Position numbers and translations under genes: made by a program
The notes under the pieces: generated by a model
Databases searched by the model: none
Told to the model about the DNA's origin: nothing
The model's input: the letters and a program-made list of their open reading frames with translations, nothing else
Assembly (NCBI GenBank): GCA_902766115.1
Contig: CACXCL010000001.1
Span: forward strand, 1 to 12,366
Direction: 5' to 3'
Length of the DNA stretch: 12,366 nt
Source of the DNA: an uncultured Ruminococcus sp.
Lineage (GTDB): Bacteria > Bacillota > Clostridia > Oscillospirales > CAG-272
Part shown: positions 1 through 7,114 of the stretch, piece after piece
Layout of the letters: each line of letters begins with the position of its first letter
How positions within the stretch are numbered: position 1 is the first letter of the stretch

Positions 1-702
1 TAGCAGTACCACGGAGAGCGGATACAGCACCGGGTTCCCTCTCACAAGGTTATAGACGATATCGTAGGGCGTGCCGTCGCCGCGCATGAGGAACATATAG
101 TTATACGGGATGATCACGTTCGCCGCGTACGCCGCGCCGCAGAAGCCGAGCAGTATCACGAACGTGAGCGGGATATTTCGCTTCTTCATGCTCGTCATTC
201 CGGAAACGCCGATGTAGATCGATGCGAATCCCGAGATGGCGTGGGTAAGTCCGGACCACACGTTGTCGAAAGACAGGACGGGATATGCGTTGAAGTTCTG
301 CCCCGCGCCTATGGTCCCCATCACCGCGCCGAGCAAGCCGAAGATGAATACGAAATCCAGCGCCGCGTCCTTGAGCCGGCCACGGGAGAAGGCGGCGAGG
401 GGAAGCGCGATGAGCTGGATGCTGCACAGAAACAGCGGCAGGACCAGCTTCCAGTGCATGGGATCGTGCTCCCTGAAGCAGAGATACACTATCTTGAACA
501 GCTCCAGCGCGTCGATCAGGATGGCGGCGACAACGAGGACTCTGTTCTTCGACGTCATTCCCTTTTTCCGTTTGATAAGACCGATTATCACGGCAAGGGT
601 CACCATGGCGGTCATGAGGACCAGAACGAACGTGACGTGCGCCGGGGACAAATACCCCTCCGGGGTGCGCGAGTATCCTCCGTATCCGAAAAATTCCTTC
701 AC
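1..702 (-). CDS. YwaF/TIGR02206-type integral membrane protein (partial, C-terminus outside window)
   Basis: A hydrophobic protein of which 234 codons are visible, running off the left edge. It looks like the TIGR02206/YwaF (TMEM164-like) family of bacterial membrane proteins of unknown function. Recognised features are LSPAHVTF near residues 18-25, LPLFLC at 88-93, a FGLLGA helix at 121-126, SGLTHAISGF at 150-159 and the late family signature NYMFLM at 201-206. About six membrane helices are visible (roughly 22-42, 55-75, 86-104, 115-132, 152-170, 178-198). The start is a GTG at 700-702. No ATG lies nearby in this frame, the N-terminus matches the family from here, and a weak purine-rich site (AAAGGGAAA) sits just upstream. 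It lies 61 nt behind the LtaS-like gene, with a terminator hairpin between. Family assignment is by remembered pattern; function is unknown. Confidence 0.78.
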   Translation of the reverse strand, partial: MKEFFGYGGYSRTPEGYLSPAHVTFVLVLMTAMVTLAVIIGLIKRKKGMTSKNRVLVVAAILIDALELFKIVYLCFREHDPMHWKLVLPLFLCSIQLIALPLAAFSRGRLKDAALDFVFIFGLLGAVMGTIGAGQNFNAYPVLSFDNVWSGLTHAISGFASIYIGVSGMTSMKKRNIPLTFVILLGFCGAAYAANVIIPYNYMFLMRGDGTPYDIVYNLVRGNPVLYPLSVVLL

Positions 703-725
703 TGTCGTTTCCCTTTCCCATCACG

Positions 726-756
726 CGAAAAAAGCACGCGATACGTGCTTTTTTCG
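726..756 (-). terminator. Intrinsic terminator downstream of the LtaS-like gene
   Basis: Near-perfect hairpin: A6 then GCACG, a 5-nt loop, CGTGC then T6, extended by two further pairs at each end (arms 726-738 and 744-756). The A-tract/GC stem/U-tract layout works in both directions. It starts 8 nt after the stop codon of the LtaS-like gene and ends 24 nt before the GTG start of the next gene, so it either ends the upstream unit or attenuates read-through into the YwaF-like gene. Confidence 0.8.
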
Positions 757-763
757 TTTATTT

Positions 764-3700
764 TCAGTTTCCGTAAACAGTCCCGTCTCCGCCTGTGTAT
801 GTATCCGTTCCGCCGACCCACTCTCCGGCCGCCTCAGCCTCGTCGATCTCGGAATCGTCCATGACTTTACTCAGGTGATAGTTATAGAACTTGAACATGA
901 CGTTCGTCATTCTGAGCCTGGTGGGGACCTCGTTATATGCGCTCCAAACCTCTTCGATGGATCCGGTCGTTCCTGTGAACACCCTGCTGTAGAAGAGGAA
1001 GTGGATCGCCTCCAGCAGTTCCCTGTCGAGATACGGGTTCTTCCACTGGGCCTCGTCGATCATGTATATCTCCTCGTACGGGATCGGGTTCTCGACTCCG
1101 AAGAGCGCGGCGCTCCGGTAGATGACGCGGAGAAGCAGATGTACGTTCACCGGCTCGTCGGGCGTCACAAGCGTATCCCAATAGTTGATCAGTCCCACTT
1201 CGGAAGCCCAGCAAACCGCGTTGTACCACTTACTCTCGGGACCGAAGTCCTCGCCGCAGTAATACCAGTACGGCAGTTCCACCGTGGGCGCCGGAGATCC
1301 CGCGAAGCGGTAAATGATGTCGAGCACTTCTCCGAAGCACGCCTCCGGATCGCATCCGAAGGTCTTCTCGTCGACGGGATCCACGTAGCCGTGGGTGCAC
1401 ATGAACGTCGCCGCCGCCTGGCCGAAGATATCATCGATATCCTCAAACACGACCTGAGGCTTCTGGTTGCCCGGATCCTCAGATCCGGGATTCTCCGGGA
1501 TCTCACTGCCGAACACGTGAGCGTAATAATCCGAATAAAGAATCCTCTTCGACATATTGAACCGGTTGTCAACGATCTGAACATACTTTTCGAGAAGCTC
1601 GTTCATCTGTTTTTCGTCGATCTCGGCGTCCTCATCCAGATAAGCGTTATCGGTCTCAGCGTCATACCTGAAATCTTTCGTGATGAAAGACTTGTCGGAC
1701 AGCACGGCGATGTGGTCCGTGTCAGACAGGATGTCGACGCCGGCAAGCATCCGGGAATCGTAGTCCACTCCCAGCAGGTTGAGCACGGTGGGCAGTATGT
1801 CCGCCGTGGAACAGTATTCGTCTACATTTACCTCAAAGCCCGGAACATAGCAGATAAAGCAGTTACGGAAGATCTCGAATGTGTTGTCCATTTCTCTTCC
1901 CGCGAGCTCGTCATAGAATTTGTTATTCGTGTTGTCCAGACCGTAGGGATAGTGATCGTTGGTCAGAACGATCAGGGTCTTATCTGCTTTACCTTCCTTC
2001 TCAAGCCTTTCCTCAAGAGCTCTGAGCGCATATTCGATCTCCAGATTGCAAGCTATATACGCCTTGACAGTATCAGAATACGGCAGGTCTTCCACCTCTG
2101 CTCGATGGAGCTTGCTCATGGGGTTGCCCCAGTCGTAATGATAGTGTCCGCTGAACGTCATATAGTACGCGTGGAAGGGTTTGTCGCCCGTCACGTAGTC
2201 GTCCATTGAGACCTCGATCATTTCGCGGTCCGAGGCGGGCCAGCTGATCTCCATGTTCAGTCCGTCTCCGACAGATTTGAAGTCATATCCCATGTTGGGG
2301 TGCGTCAGGTATCTGTTATAGAAGGAACCGAGATAGTTGTGATAAGCGTAAGTAACGTATCCCTCTCTGCGCAGGGCGGCTCCCAGACAGAATGGGAGAT
2401 AATGACCTATCGAGACGTCGAAACTGGAGTTCGCCTTTGTCCTTGACATATCGGGATAGAGCCCCAGATTCATCGTGTATTCGCCGTTGGTGGTCACGGA
2501 CAGATACGTTCCGAAGTAATTGTTGAACACGAATCCGTGGTGGGTCATCTTATACAGTGTGGGGGTCAGTTCCTCGGAGATGATCAGAGGCGAGAATGAC
2601 TCGGCGCACAGGGTCACCACGTTATACCCCTCCAGCACGCCGGTGTATTCGTTTTTCTTTGTGGGTTTGGACTTTGAAATGTATTCGTCGAGCTCTTTGA
2701 GTTCTTTCTTCTGATCCTCGGTCAGCTCCTCGTTTTCGTCAAGCTCTTTGGCAAGCTCGTCAAAATCGATCGAGTCGATCATGTTGTAATTCTCGGAGGT
2801 ATAGTTTCCTTCGTCCTCGTCGTTGAGTATCGTGAGAACAGACCCCGCGCCGCCGTCGCCGAAGACCATGTATCTGGTCTCCTGGATGGTGGTCGCCAGC
2901 ATACCGACGTTCTTATAGCTCTTATCCGTGGACGTGTTGGGATCGTTGAAGATCTTCCACATGGAATTGTGCGCGTTCCTCCCCGCGAAGACAAGTCCGA
3001 AGAAAAGAAGCGCAAAAAAGACGGGGACGGCAAGAGTGGTAAGCTTATGATACCATCTCAGTCTGGTCTTTCCTTTTTTACGGAGCACCACCGCCAGCAC
3101 GATGACGAATATCAAGGGGACAAGGAGCACGATGATCGGAACTATCGCTTTTCCTATGGCGTAAAACGTCTGATTCTTGAAGTTGCCCATGGCGGTGCCG
3201 CCCATTTTCGTCAGGTTCATGGGCATGAGATTGCCGAAAATGGAGTGGTATACAAGCTGAACCTCGGAGAATATCGTCACAACTGCGACTATCACGATCG
3301 TGAATACCCTCCGGGGGATCTTGGGCATCAGCGACGCTATGAACGCGAACACTCCCGCAATCATCATCGCGAAGAGGATGGGGAAGAATATCCTCCCTCC
3401 GATCGATTTGAACAGGAACAGATGGAGCACTACCTCTGAGTAAACGAAGCACAGGCAGAACACCAGGGTACGGTGAGCCCAAATCTTCCACAGGTCTGCC
3501 CGTCCCGTCTCTTCAGGAGTTTCTTTCGTCGCTTTCTTCGCCTTTTTTCCGGACTTCTTTCCGGACTTCTTCCCGGCGTTCTCCGCGGCTGTATCATCTT
3601 CCGGCTCTTCCGGAGTCTCTTCCGCGGCCTCTTCGACCGTTTCCTCCGTTTCTTCTTCCGCCGCCACCTCGGCGGTCTCTTCGGAAGAATTTTCGCAGCT

Positions 3701-3811
3701 CACTTCGGGCGATATTTCCGGCAAATCCCCGGAAATGTCCTCAGTGATCTCACCGGTCGCCTGTTCTGTTTCGGAATTCAGGTTACCCTCGTCTTCCGGA
3801 TTCTTTTTCAT
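764..3811 (-). CDS. LtaS-like membrane sulfatase-fold phosphoglycerol transferase with C-terminal SLH-like repeats
   Basis: 1015 residues, long for the lipoteichoic-acid synthase family (about 600-700). In order: an acidic Glu/Thr-rich stretch (1-79), a Lys-rich patch with GKKS repeats (80-97), five membrane helices (about 113-135, 140-163, 169-190, 218-243, 256-276), an acidic helical linker (about 330-390), the extracellular sulfatase-type catalytic domain (about 395-765), then an extra region with two or three degenerate SLH-like repeats (about 787-985). Likely catalytic residues are kept: E404 (AESFSP), the Thr nucleophile in TTNGEY (T441), and D619-H620 in TNDHYPYG. LtaS enzymes polymerise glycerol phosphate from phosphatidylglycerol outside the membrane using Mn2+; the exact product here is unknown. 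ATG 3811 is used. An in-frame TTG at 3817 lies 8 nt after an AAGGAGAG site (3825-3832) and may be the real start. The frame stays open to 3931 but without a ribosome site there. Confidence 0.88.
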   Translation of the reverse strand: MKKNPEDEGNLNSETEQATGEITEDISGDLPEISPEVSCENSSEETAEVAAEEETEETVEEAAEETPEEPEDDTAAENAGKKSGKKSGKKAKKATKETPEETGRADLWKIWAHRTLVFCLCFVYSEVVLHLFLFKSIGGRIFFPILFAMMIAGVFAFIASLMPKIPRRVFTIVIVAVVTIFSEVQLVYHSIFGNLMPMNLTKMGGTAMGNFKNQTFYAIGKAIVPIIVLLVPLIFVIVLAVVLRKKGKTRLRWYHKLTTLAVPVFFALLFFGLVFAGRNAHNSMWKIFNDPNTSTDKSYKNVGMLATTIQETRYMVFGDGGAGSVLTILNDEDEGNYTSENYNMIDSIDFDELAKELDENEELTEDQKKELKELDEYISKSKPTKKNEYTGVLEGYNVVTLCAESFSPLIISEELTPTLYKMTHHGFVFNNYFGTYLSVTTNGEYTMNLGLYPDMSRTKANSSFDVSIGHYLPFCLGAALRREGYVTYAYHNYLGSFYNRYLTHPNMGYDFKSVGDGLNMEISWPASDREMIEVSMDDYVTGDKPFHAYYMTFSGHYHYDWGNPMSKLHRAEVEDLPYSDTVKAYIACNLEIEYALRALEERLEKEGKADKTLIVLTNDHYPYGLDNTNNKFYDELAGREMDNTFEIFRNCFICYVPGFEVNVDEYCSTADILPTVLNLLGVDYDSRMLAGVDILSDTDHIAVLSDKSFITKDFRYDAETDNAYLDEDAEIDEKQMNELLEKYVQIVDNRFNMSKRILYSDYYAHVFGSEIPENPGSEDPGNQKPQVVFEDIDDIFGQAAATFMCTHGYVDPVDEKTFGCDPEACFGEVLDIIYRFAGSPAPTVELPYWYYCGEDFGPESKWYNAVCWASEVGLINYWDTLVTPDEPVNVHLLLRVIYRSAALFGVENPIPYEEIYMIDEAQWKNPYLDRELLEAIHFLFYSRVFTGTTGSIEEVWSAYNEVPTRLRMTNVMFKFYNYHLSKVMDDSEIDEAEAAGEWVGGTDTYTGGDGTVYGN

Positions 3812-3838
3812 AAACAAATGAATTCTCTCCTTTCGGCC

Positions 3839-3869
3839 GTGCGGATCGAAACTCAGATTCTGTCCGCAC
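3839..3869 (-). other. Inverted repeat in the leader of the LtaS-like gene
   Basis: Perfect 7-bp arms (GTGCGGA at 3839-3845 and TCCGCAC at 3863-3869) with a 17-nt loop, lying between the candidate promoter and the ribosome site of the LtaS-like gene. It could form a small leader hairpin or be a protein-binding site. An arm of this length also arises by chance, so the call is weak. Confidence 0.3.
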
Positions 3870-3950
3870 CGACAAAACGAACGGTTGTCATTGGTTATAA
3901 GTCGGATCTCAGTCGAAAAAAGACCTGCCATCCAAACAAATAACTAATTC

Positions 3951-3979
3951 ATTTTATCACATTTTTCGTCATAATACAA
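3951..3979 (-). promoter_or_regulatory. Candidate sigma-A promoter for the LtaS-like gene
   Basis: On the minus strand, TTGTAT (3974-3979), a 17-bp spacer, then TAAAAT (3951-3956) preceded by TGA, giving an extended -10 element. Transcription would begin near 3944 and leave a leader of about 130 nt before the TTG/ATG starts. This argues against the upstream in-frame ATG at 3931, which would then be almost leaderless and lacks a ribosome site. Confidence 0.6.
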
Positions 3980-4010
3980 CACCAAATTATTCCGCTCCCG
4001 GGTCCGCTTT

Positions 4011-4041
4011 TTGTCACAAGTCACATATCCGCAGATATAAT
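4011..4041 (+). promoter_or_regulatory. Candidate promoter for the ZIP transporter gene
   Basis: A perfect TATAAT (4036-4041) lies 38 nt upstream of the ATG. The -35 is less certain: TTGTCA at 4011-4016 gives a 19-bp spacer, or GTCACA at 4013-4018 gives 17 bp. It faces away from the LtaS-like promoter about 30 bp away, so both promoters share one short control region. Confidence 0.5.
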
Positions 4042-4078
4042 GATAACGGAGCCTCACACGAAAGGACGTGAATAACGA

Positions 4079-4870
4079 ATGGAGTACTCGGTTCTTCTCG
4101 CTTTCGGCGCAACGGTCGGAACATGGTTTCTGACCGCGCTGGGCGCGGCGACCGTTATGTTTTTCAAGTCTCCCGGCAGGAACACGATGAATCTTATGCT
4201 GGGATTCGCATCGGGAGTGATGATCGCCGCCAGCTTCTGGTCTCTTCTGGAGCCCGCGGTGGAAATGGCGGGGACCTCGTCCTCCGCGCCGCCTTACCTC
4301 GTCATAACCGCGGGGTTCGTCCTGGGAGCTCTTTTTTTGTGGCTTTCGGACAAGGCGGTGAGCCGTTCCGTGAGGGGCGGCGAGGGCGGGACCGCCGGAA
4401 GAAAACGGATAATGATGCTTATCCTTTCCATCACCCTCCACAACATACCGGAGGGACTGGCGGTGGGAGTGGCGTTCGGCGCGCTCCGCAACACGGGGTT
4501 CACCCCCGAGGGGATCGCCGGCGCCATGACGGTGGCGGTGGGCATCGGCATACAGAATTTCCCGGAGGGAGCGGCGGTGTCCGTCCCTCTGAGGCGGGAG
4601 GGATATTCGAGGAAGAAAAGCTTTCTTGCGGGGCAGGCGTCGGGTCTTGTGGAACCTGCCGCCGGAGTCGCGGGCGCGGCGCTGGTGTCGCACATGTCGG
4701 CGATCCTCCCGTACGCGCTGTCCTTTGCCGCCGGCGCAATGATCCTTGTGGCTGTCCACGAGCTCATCCCCGAATGCCAGCGGAACCAGCCGGAACGGCC
4801 TTACCTCGCCACGATGGGGATAGTAGCGGGATTCGCCGTAATGATGCTGCTCGACGTGATGCTCGGTTAG
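4079..4870 (+). CDS. ZIP family divalent metal transporter (ZupT/GufA type)
   Basis: 263 residues, the usual length of bacterial ZIP importers, which carry Zn2+ and often Mn2+ or Fe2+ into the cytoplasm. About eight membrane helices are visible. The metal-site motifs are present: HNIPEG at 121-126 (helix IV) and QNFPEG at 159-164 (helix V), with a conserved late HELIPE at 227-232. A short basic loop (about 98-110) between helices III and IV stands in for the His-rich loop of other ZIPs and has no histidines. ATG 4079 is supported by AAAGGA at 4061-4066, with 12-nt spacing. It is the only plus-strand gene, diverges from the LtaS-like gene and converges with the acyltransferase gene, the two stop codons overlapping by 2-3 nt. 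Which metal it carries cannot be read from sequence. Because LtaS enzymes use Mn2+, a functional link to its neighbour is possible but unproven. Confidence 0.9.
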   Translation: MEYSVLLAFGATVGTWFLTALGAATVMFFKSPGRNTMNLMLGFASGVMIAASFWSLLEPAVEMAGTSSSAPPYLVITAGFVLGALFLWLSDKAVSRSVRGGEGGTAGRKRIMMLILSITLHNIPEGLAVGVAFGALRNTGFTPEGIAGAMTVAVGIGIQNFPEGAAVSVPLRREGYSRKKSFLAGQASGLVEPAAGVAGAALVSHMSAILPYALSFAAGAMILVAVHELIPECQRNQPERPYLATMGIVAGFAVMMLLDVMLG

Positions 4871-5652
4871 CTGCCCGTCCTTATATATTTTATATATTCG
4901 TAATTCCCGGGGTCCGACACGGTATCGCACATAAACGAATATACCTCGTCTCTCAGCCGGCGCCTCGCCTCCTGCTTCGGCAGGGACGGATCCGGGAGAA
5001 ACGGATCGCTCAGGGTCACGGTGATGAGCGGCTTGCCGTTCTTGAATACCTTTCTCCTCCGGAACGTGGTGGTGAACGCGACGCAGGGCGCGCCGTCCCT
5101 GACGGGGTATTCGAAGGCCGCGTCCCCGAAGCTGCGGATCCCGGTATACCACGGCCAGATATGCGACTCCGGGTACAGAGCCACGGCGCGTCCCTGACCG
5201 ACGCGATAGCTCAACGCCCGCCGGAACTTCGGGAGCGCCTTGAGCGACGTGGGGATGGGGATGCCGCCGAACATCTGCACCAGGGTGACGACGCCTTTGA
5301 TAGACACAGCGTCGGGATTCGCGGCGATATACGCTTTCCGCGGGAATGCGATGAGCGTCGGCAGGGCGGCGTCCATGAACGACTGAGTGTGGTTACCGTA
5401 TAGGTAAAAACCGGTCTTCCTCAGCCGACGGACGACCCGCCTGTTTTTTATCCTCAGCCCGTAAACGATCTTCCCTATGAGAAAGACCAGCGGCGTGGCG
5501 ACGCCACGGTACATGATCGCCTCGGCGACGGACCACAGCGGATTATTACGCACGAAGGGGTACCCCTCGCCGACCTGCCTGGTCTCGATCTCGGTTCCGG
5601 CAAAATCGTCGGTCATCTCGTCGGAGTAATACACGGTTTTCTTCTCACGCAT
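4867..5652 (-). CDS. PlsC-like 1-acylglycerol-3-phosphate acyltransferase family protein
   Basis: 261 residues. The lysophospholipid acyltransferase signatures are in order: GNHTQSFMD at 86-94 (catalytic His88 with Asp94), a FGGIPIPT block at 128-135, and YPESHIWP at 160-167 in place of the usual PEG(T/S) motif. A hydrophobic stretch at about 43-65 may anchor it to the membrane. The family transfers an acyl chain to a lysophospholipid at the inner membrane face. One oddity: the His and Asp are five residues apart (HX5D) where most PlsC enzymes have HX4D, so the substrate may differ. The ATG at 5650-5652 overlaps the end of the glycosyltransferase gene by 8 nt, so translation is probably coupled. 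It has no visible terminator of its own and its stop codon overlaps that of the convergent ZIP gene. Confidence 0.85.
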   Translation of the reverse strand: MREKKTVYYSDEMTDDFAGTEIETRQVGEGYPFVRNNPLWSVAEAIMYRGVATPLVFLIGKIVYGLRIKNRRVVRRLRKTGFYLYGNHTQSFMDAALPTLIAFPRKAYIAANPDAVSIKGVVTLVQMFGGIPIPTSLKALPKFRRALSYRVGQGRAVALYPESHIWPWYTGIRSFGDAAFEYPVRDGAPCVAFTTTFRRRKVFKNGKPLITVTLSDPFLPDPSLPKQEARRRLRDEVYSFMCDTVSDPGNYEYIKYIRTGS

Positions 5653-6790
5653 GGTTTTTCCCTTCTTTTGCCTTTTCCACCGTGTCGACGATCATCTGCT
5701 CCATCCGGTCCATGCACAGGTCGAAATCGAACTGCTTTGCGTAGTCCTCATATTCCCTGCCGCGGCGCGCCCGCTCCTCGGGGTGGTCGAGCCAGTAGTC
5801 GATCTTTTTCGCAAGATCGTCGCTGTCGTTGCACCGGAACAGATTTTTGTCGTCGATGGCGAAATGGCGGGTGGCGCTCCTCGGCGAGTCGGAGATCACC
5901 GGCACCGCCCCGCAGGCGATGGCTTCGAGGCACGCGATGGCCTCGATCTCTATCTCCGCCGGATGGACGTACAGGTCAGCGCTGTTGATCACGTCCACCA
6001 GCTCCTCCCGGGAGAAAAACCTGAACACGGGCATGAGCGGCAGTTTTGCCGCTTTCCTTTGCAGTTCGTCCTTCAACGGGCCTTCTCCCGCGAAAATGAG
6101 CCGGATCTTTTCCCTGTGGCGCGATTTGTCCGCCGCGTCGATGAGGATCCTGTGGGATTTTTCCCGGCTGTACCTTCCGGTGAAAAGTATTTTGTATTCC
6201 CCGGAACCGTCCTCGCGTTTTTCACGGGGTACAAACTCTTTCCCCACGCCGTTGGATATGACGTAGGCGTTTGTCTTCCCGCCGTATTTCTCAAAAACCT
6301 CGCGAATGAACTGTGACGGATAGTGGACCGCGTTCACCCGGCGGTAGAGTTTATGCCAGAAGACTTTATACGCCGCGACGTTTGCGGGCTTGAAATTCTT
6401 CATAAAGATATGGGACGTAAAATTCTCCGCCTGACAGTGGAAGCCCGCGGTGATGGGTATCCCCGCCTTTTCCGCGGCGCGGGCGGCGTAGTTCCCCACG
6501 GGGAACGGCGTCATGACGTGCACCGCGTCCGCGCCGTCGAGGGCCCTGGCGATCACGTCCCTGTCCGGCCAGGACGGTGTGACTCCGTTCTTTCTGAAAT
6601 ACCCCTTGAGCGGGCCCACGTGCATCTTTTTTACCACGTAACACTCCTGCCCGTCGATCCGCTCTTCGTCGGAGCACACGACGCGGACCGTGTGTCCCCT
6701 TTGTCTGAGGGACCGGATAAGGTTCATCGCAGCGAGCGTCGTGCCGTTGTGCCCCTCTCCGAGAAAATCACATACAACCGTTATTATCAT
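5645..6790 (-). CDS. GT4-family glycosyltransferase
   Basis: 381 residues with the two-domain GT-B layout of family GT4. The N-terminus has a glycine-rich acceptor loop (GEGHNGTT at 11-18). The C-terminal donor domain has TGRYSREK at 204-211 (R206 and K211 matching the usual phosphate-binding pair), FAGEGP at about 233-238, and the E-x7-E signature at E281 and E289, followed by CGAVPVIS. These enzymes transfer a sugar from a nucleotide donor with retention of configuration, often onto lipids or wall polymers. The acceptor cannot be read, but coupling to a PlsC-like gene suggests a glycolipid, for example a diacylglycerol glycoside. The start at 6790 is chosen because GGAAAGGG (6801-6808) lies 10 nt upstream; another ATG at 6799 is too close to it. 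The frame is open to 6859 but would overlap the regulator gene. Confidence 0.87.
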   Translation of the reverse strand: MIITVVCDFLGEGHNGTTLAAMNLIRSLRQRGHTVRVVCSDEERIDGQECYVVKKMHVGPLKGYFRKNGVTPSWPDRDVIARALDGADAVHVMTPFPVGNYAARAAEKAGIPITAGFHCQAENFTSHIFMKNFKPANVAAYKVFWHKLYRRVNAVHYPSQFIREVFEKYGGKTNAYVISNGVGKEFVPREKREDGSGEYKILFTGRYSREKSHRILIDAADKSRHREKIRLIFAGEGPLKDELQRKAAKLPLMPVFRFFSREELVDVINSADLYVHPAEIEIEAIACLEAIACGAVPVISDSPRSATRHFAIDDKNLFRCNDSDDLAKKIDYWLDHPEERARRGREYEDYAKQFDFDLCMDRMEQMIVDTVEKAKEGKNHA

Positions 6791-6824
6791 GATGATCATT
6801 CCCTTTCCGTGTTTGTTCTTCACA

Positions 6825-7064
6825 TCATATGACTGCGGTGTTGATCTCCACAACTTCATCCAGGCGGCAGTGAAGCGCGCCGCAGATCCGCATCAGCGTT
6901 TCAAGATGGACAGGCTCGCCGCGGCCCATTTTTGCTATGACCGCGGAGCTGAGGCTCGTCGCCTCGCGCAGGTCCTTTTTCTTCATTTTCCGGTCGATGA
7001 GCAGCTTCCACAGCTTGTCGTATGACACTACGGTCCCGCGGGACCGCCCTTTTTCCCTTTTCAC
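6825..7064 (-). CDS. Small XRE/Cro-type HTH transcriptional regulator
   Basis: 79 residues from the chosen GTG, with a compact helix-turn-helix typical of short clostridial XRE (HTH_26) regulators: the YDKLWKLL opening, MKKKDLREATSLSSAVIAKM covering the two recognition helices, and a closing ICGALHCRLDEVVEI. It should bind DNA as a small repressor, probably of its own operon. Three starts are possible. GTG 7064 follows GAAAGG with good spacing and leaves a leader of about 44 nt from the candidate promoter. GTG 7028 gives a 67-residue protein of the most typical family length. ATG 7100 would be nearly leaderless. The glycosyltransferase gene follows 34 nt after the stop, so regulator, GT4 and PlsC genes probably form one operon. 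Confidence 0.85.
   Translation of the reverse strand: MKREKGRSRGTVVSYDKLWKLLIDRKMKKKDLREATSLSSAVIAKMGRGEPVHLETLMRICGALHCRLDEVVEINTAVI
7031..7046. repeat. 16-bp perfect palindrome near the regulator start
   Basis: CGGTCCCGCGGGACCG reads the same on both strands, with no mismatch and no spacer. It lies between two candidate starts of the XRE gene, inside the reading frame if GTG 7064 is used or directly ahead of the start if GTG 7028 is used. It could be an operator, or an RNA hairpin (6-bp stem, CGCG loop) affecting which start is used. Confidence 0.55.
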
Positions 7065-7114
7065 TTCTCGCACCTTTCCCGCGCCGACAGCGGCGCGCAT
7101 TTGATCATGTCAAT

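Noticed and set aside
236..2209. 657-codon open frame on the plus strand, antisense to the LtaS-like gene
   Set aside because: It has no recognisable domain, crosses the terminator and two well-supported minus-strand genes, and is explained by high GC in the third codon position of the sense genes.
3540..3580. Short direct repeats (TTTCCGGACTTC type) as a possible CRISPR or satellite array
   Set aside because: They encode the GKKS repeats of the LtaS-like N-terminus in frame; units are contiguous, without spacers.
3812..3931. N-terminal extension of the LtaS-like protein to ATG 3931
   Set aside because: Lies about 13 nt after the predicted transcription start without a ribosome site, while AAGGAGAG precedes the downstream start.
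3944..5152. 402-codon minus-strand frame opposite the ZIP gene, and the plus-strand frame at 4123-5403
   Set aside because: Both are Arg/Gly/His-rich shadows; the ZIP and acyltransferase genes carry the family motifs in their own frames.
6791..6859. Extension of the glycosyltransferase to ATG 6859
   Set aside because: It would overlap the XRE gene and add a non-family leader; GGAAAGGG fits the start at 6790.
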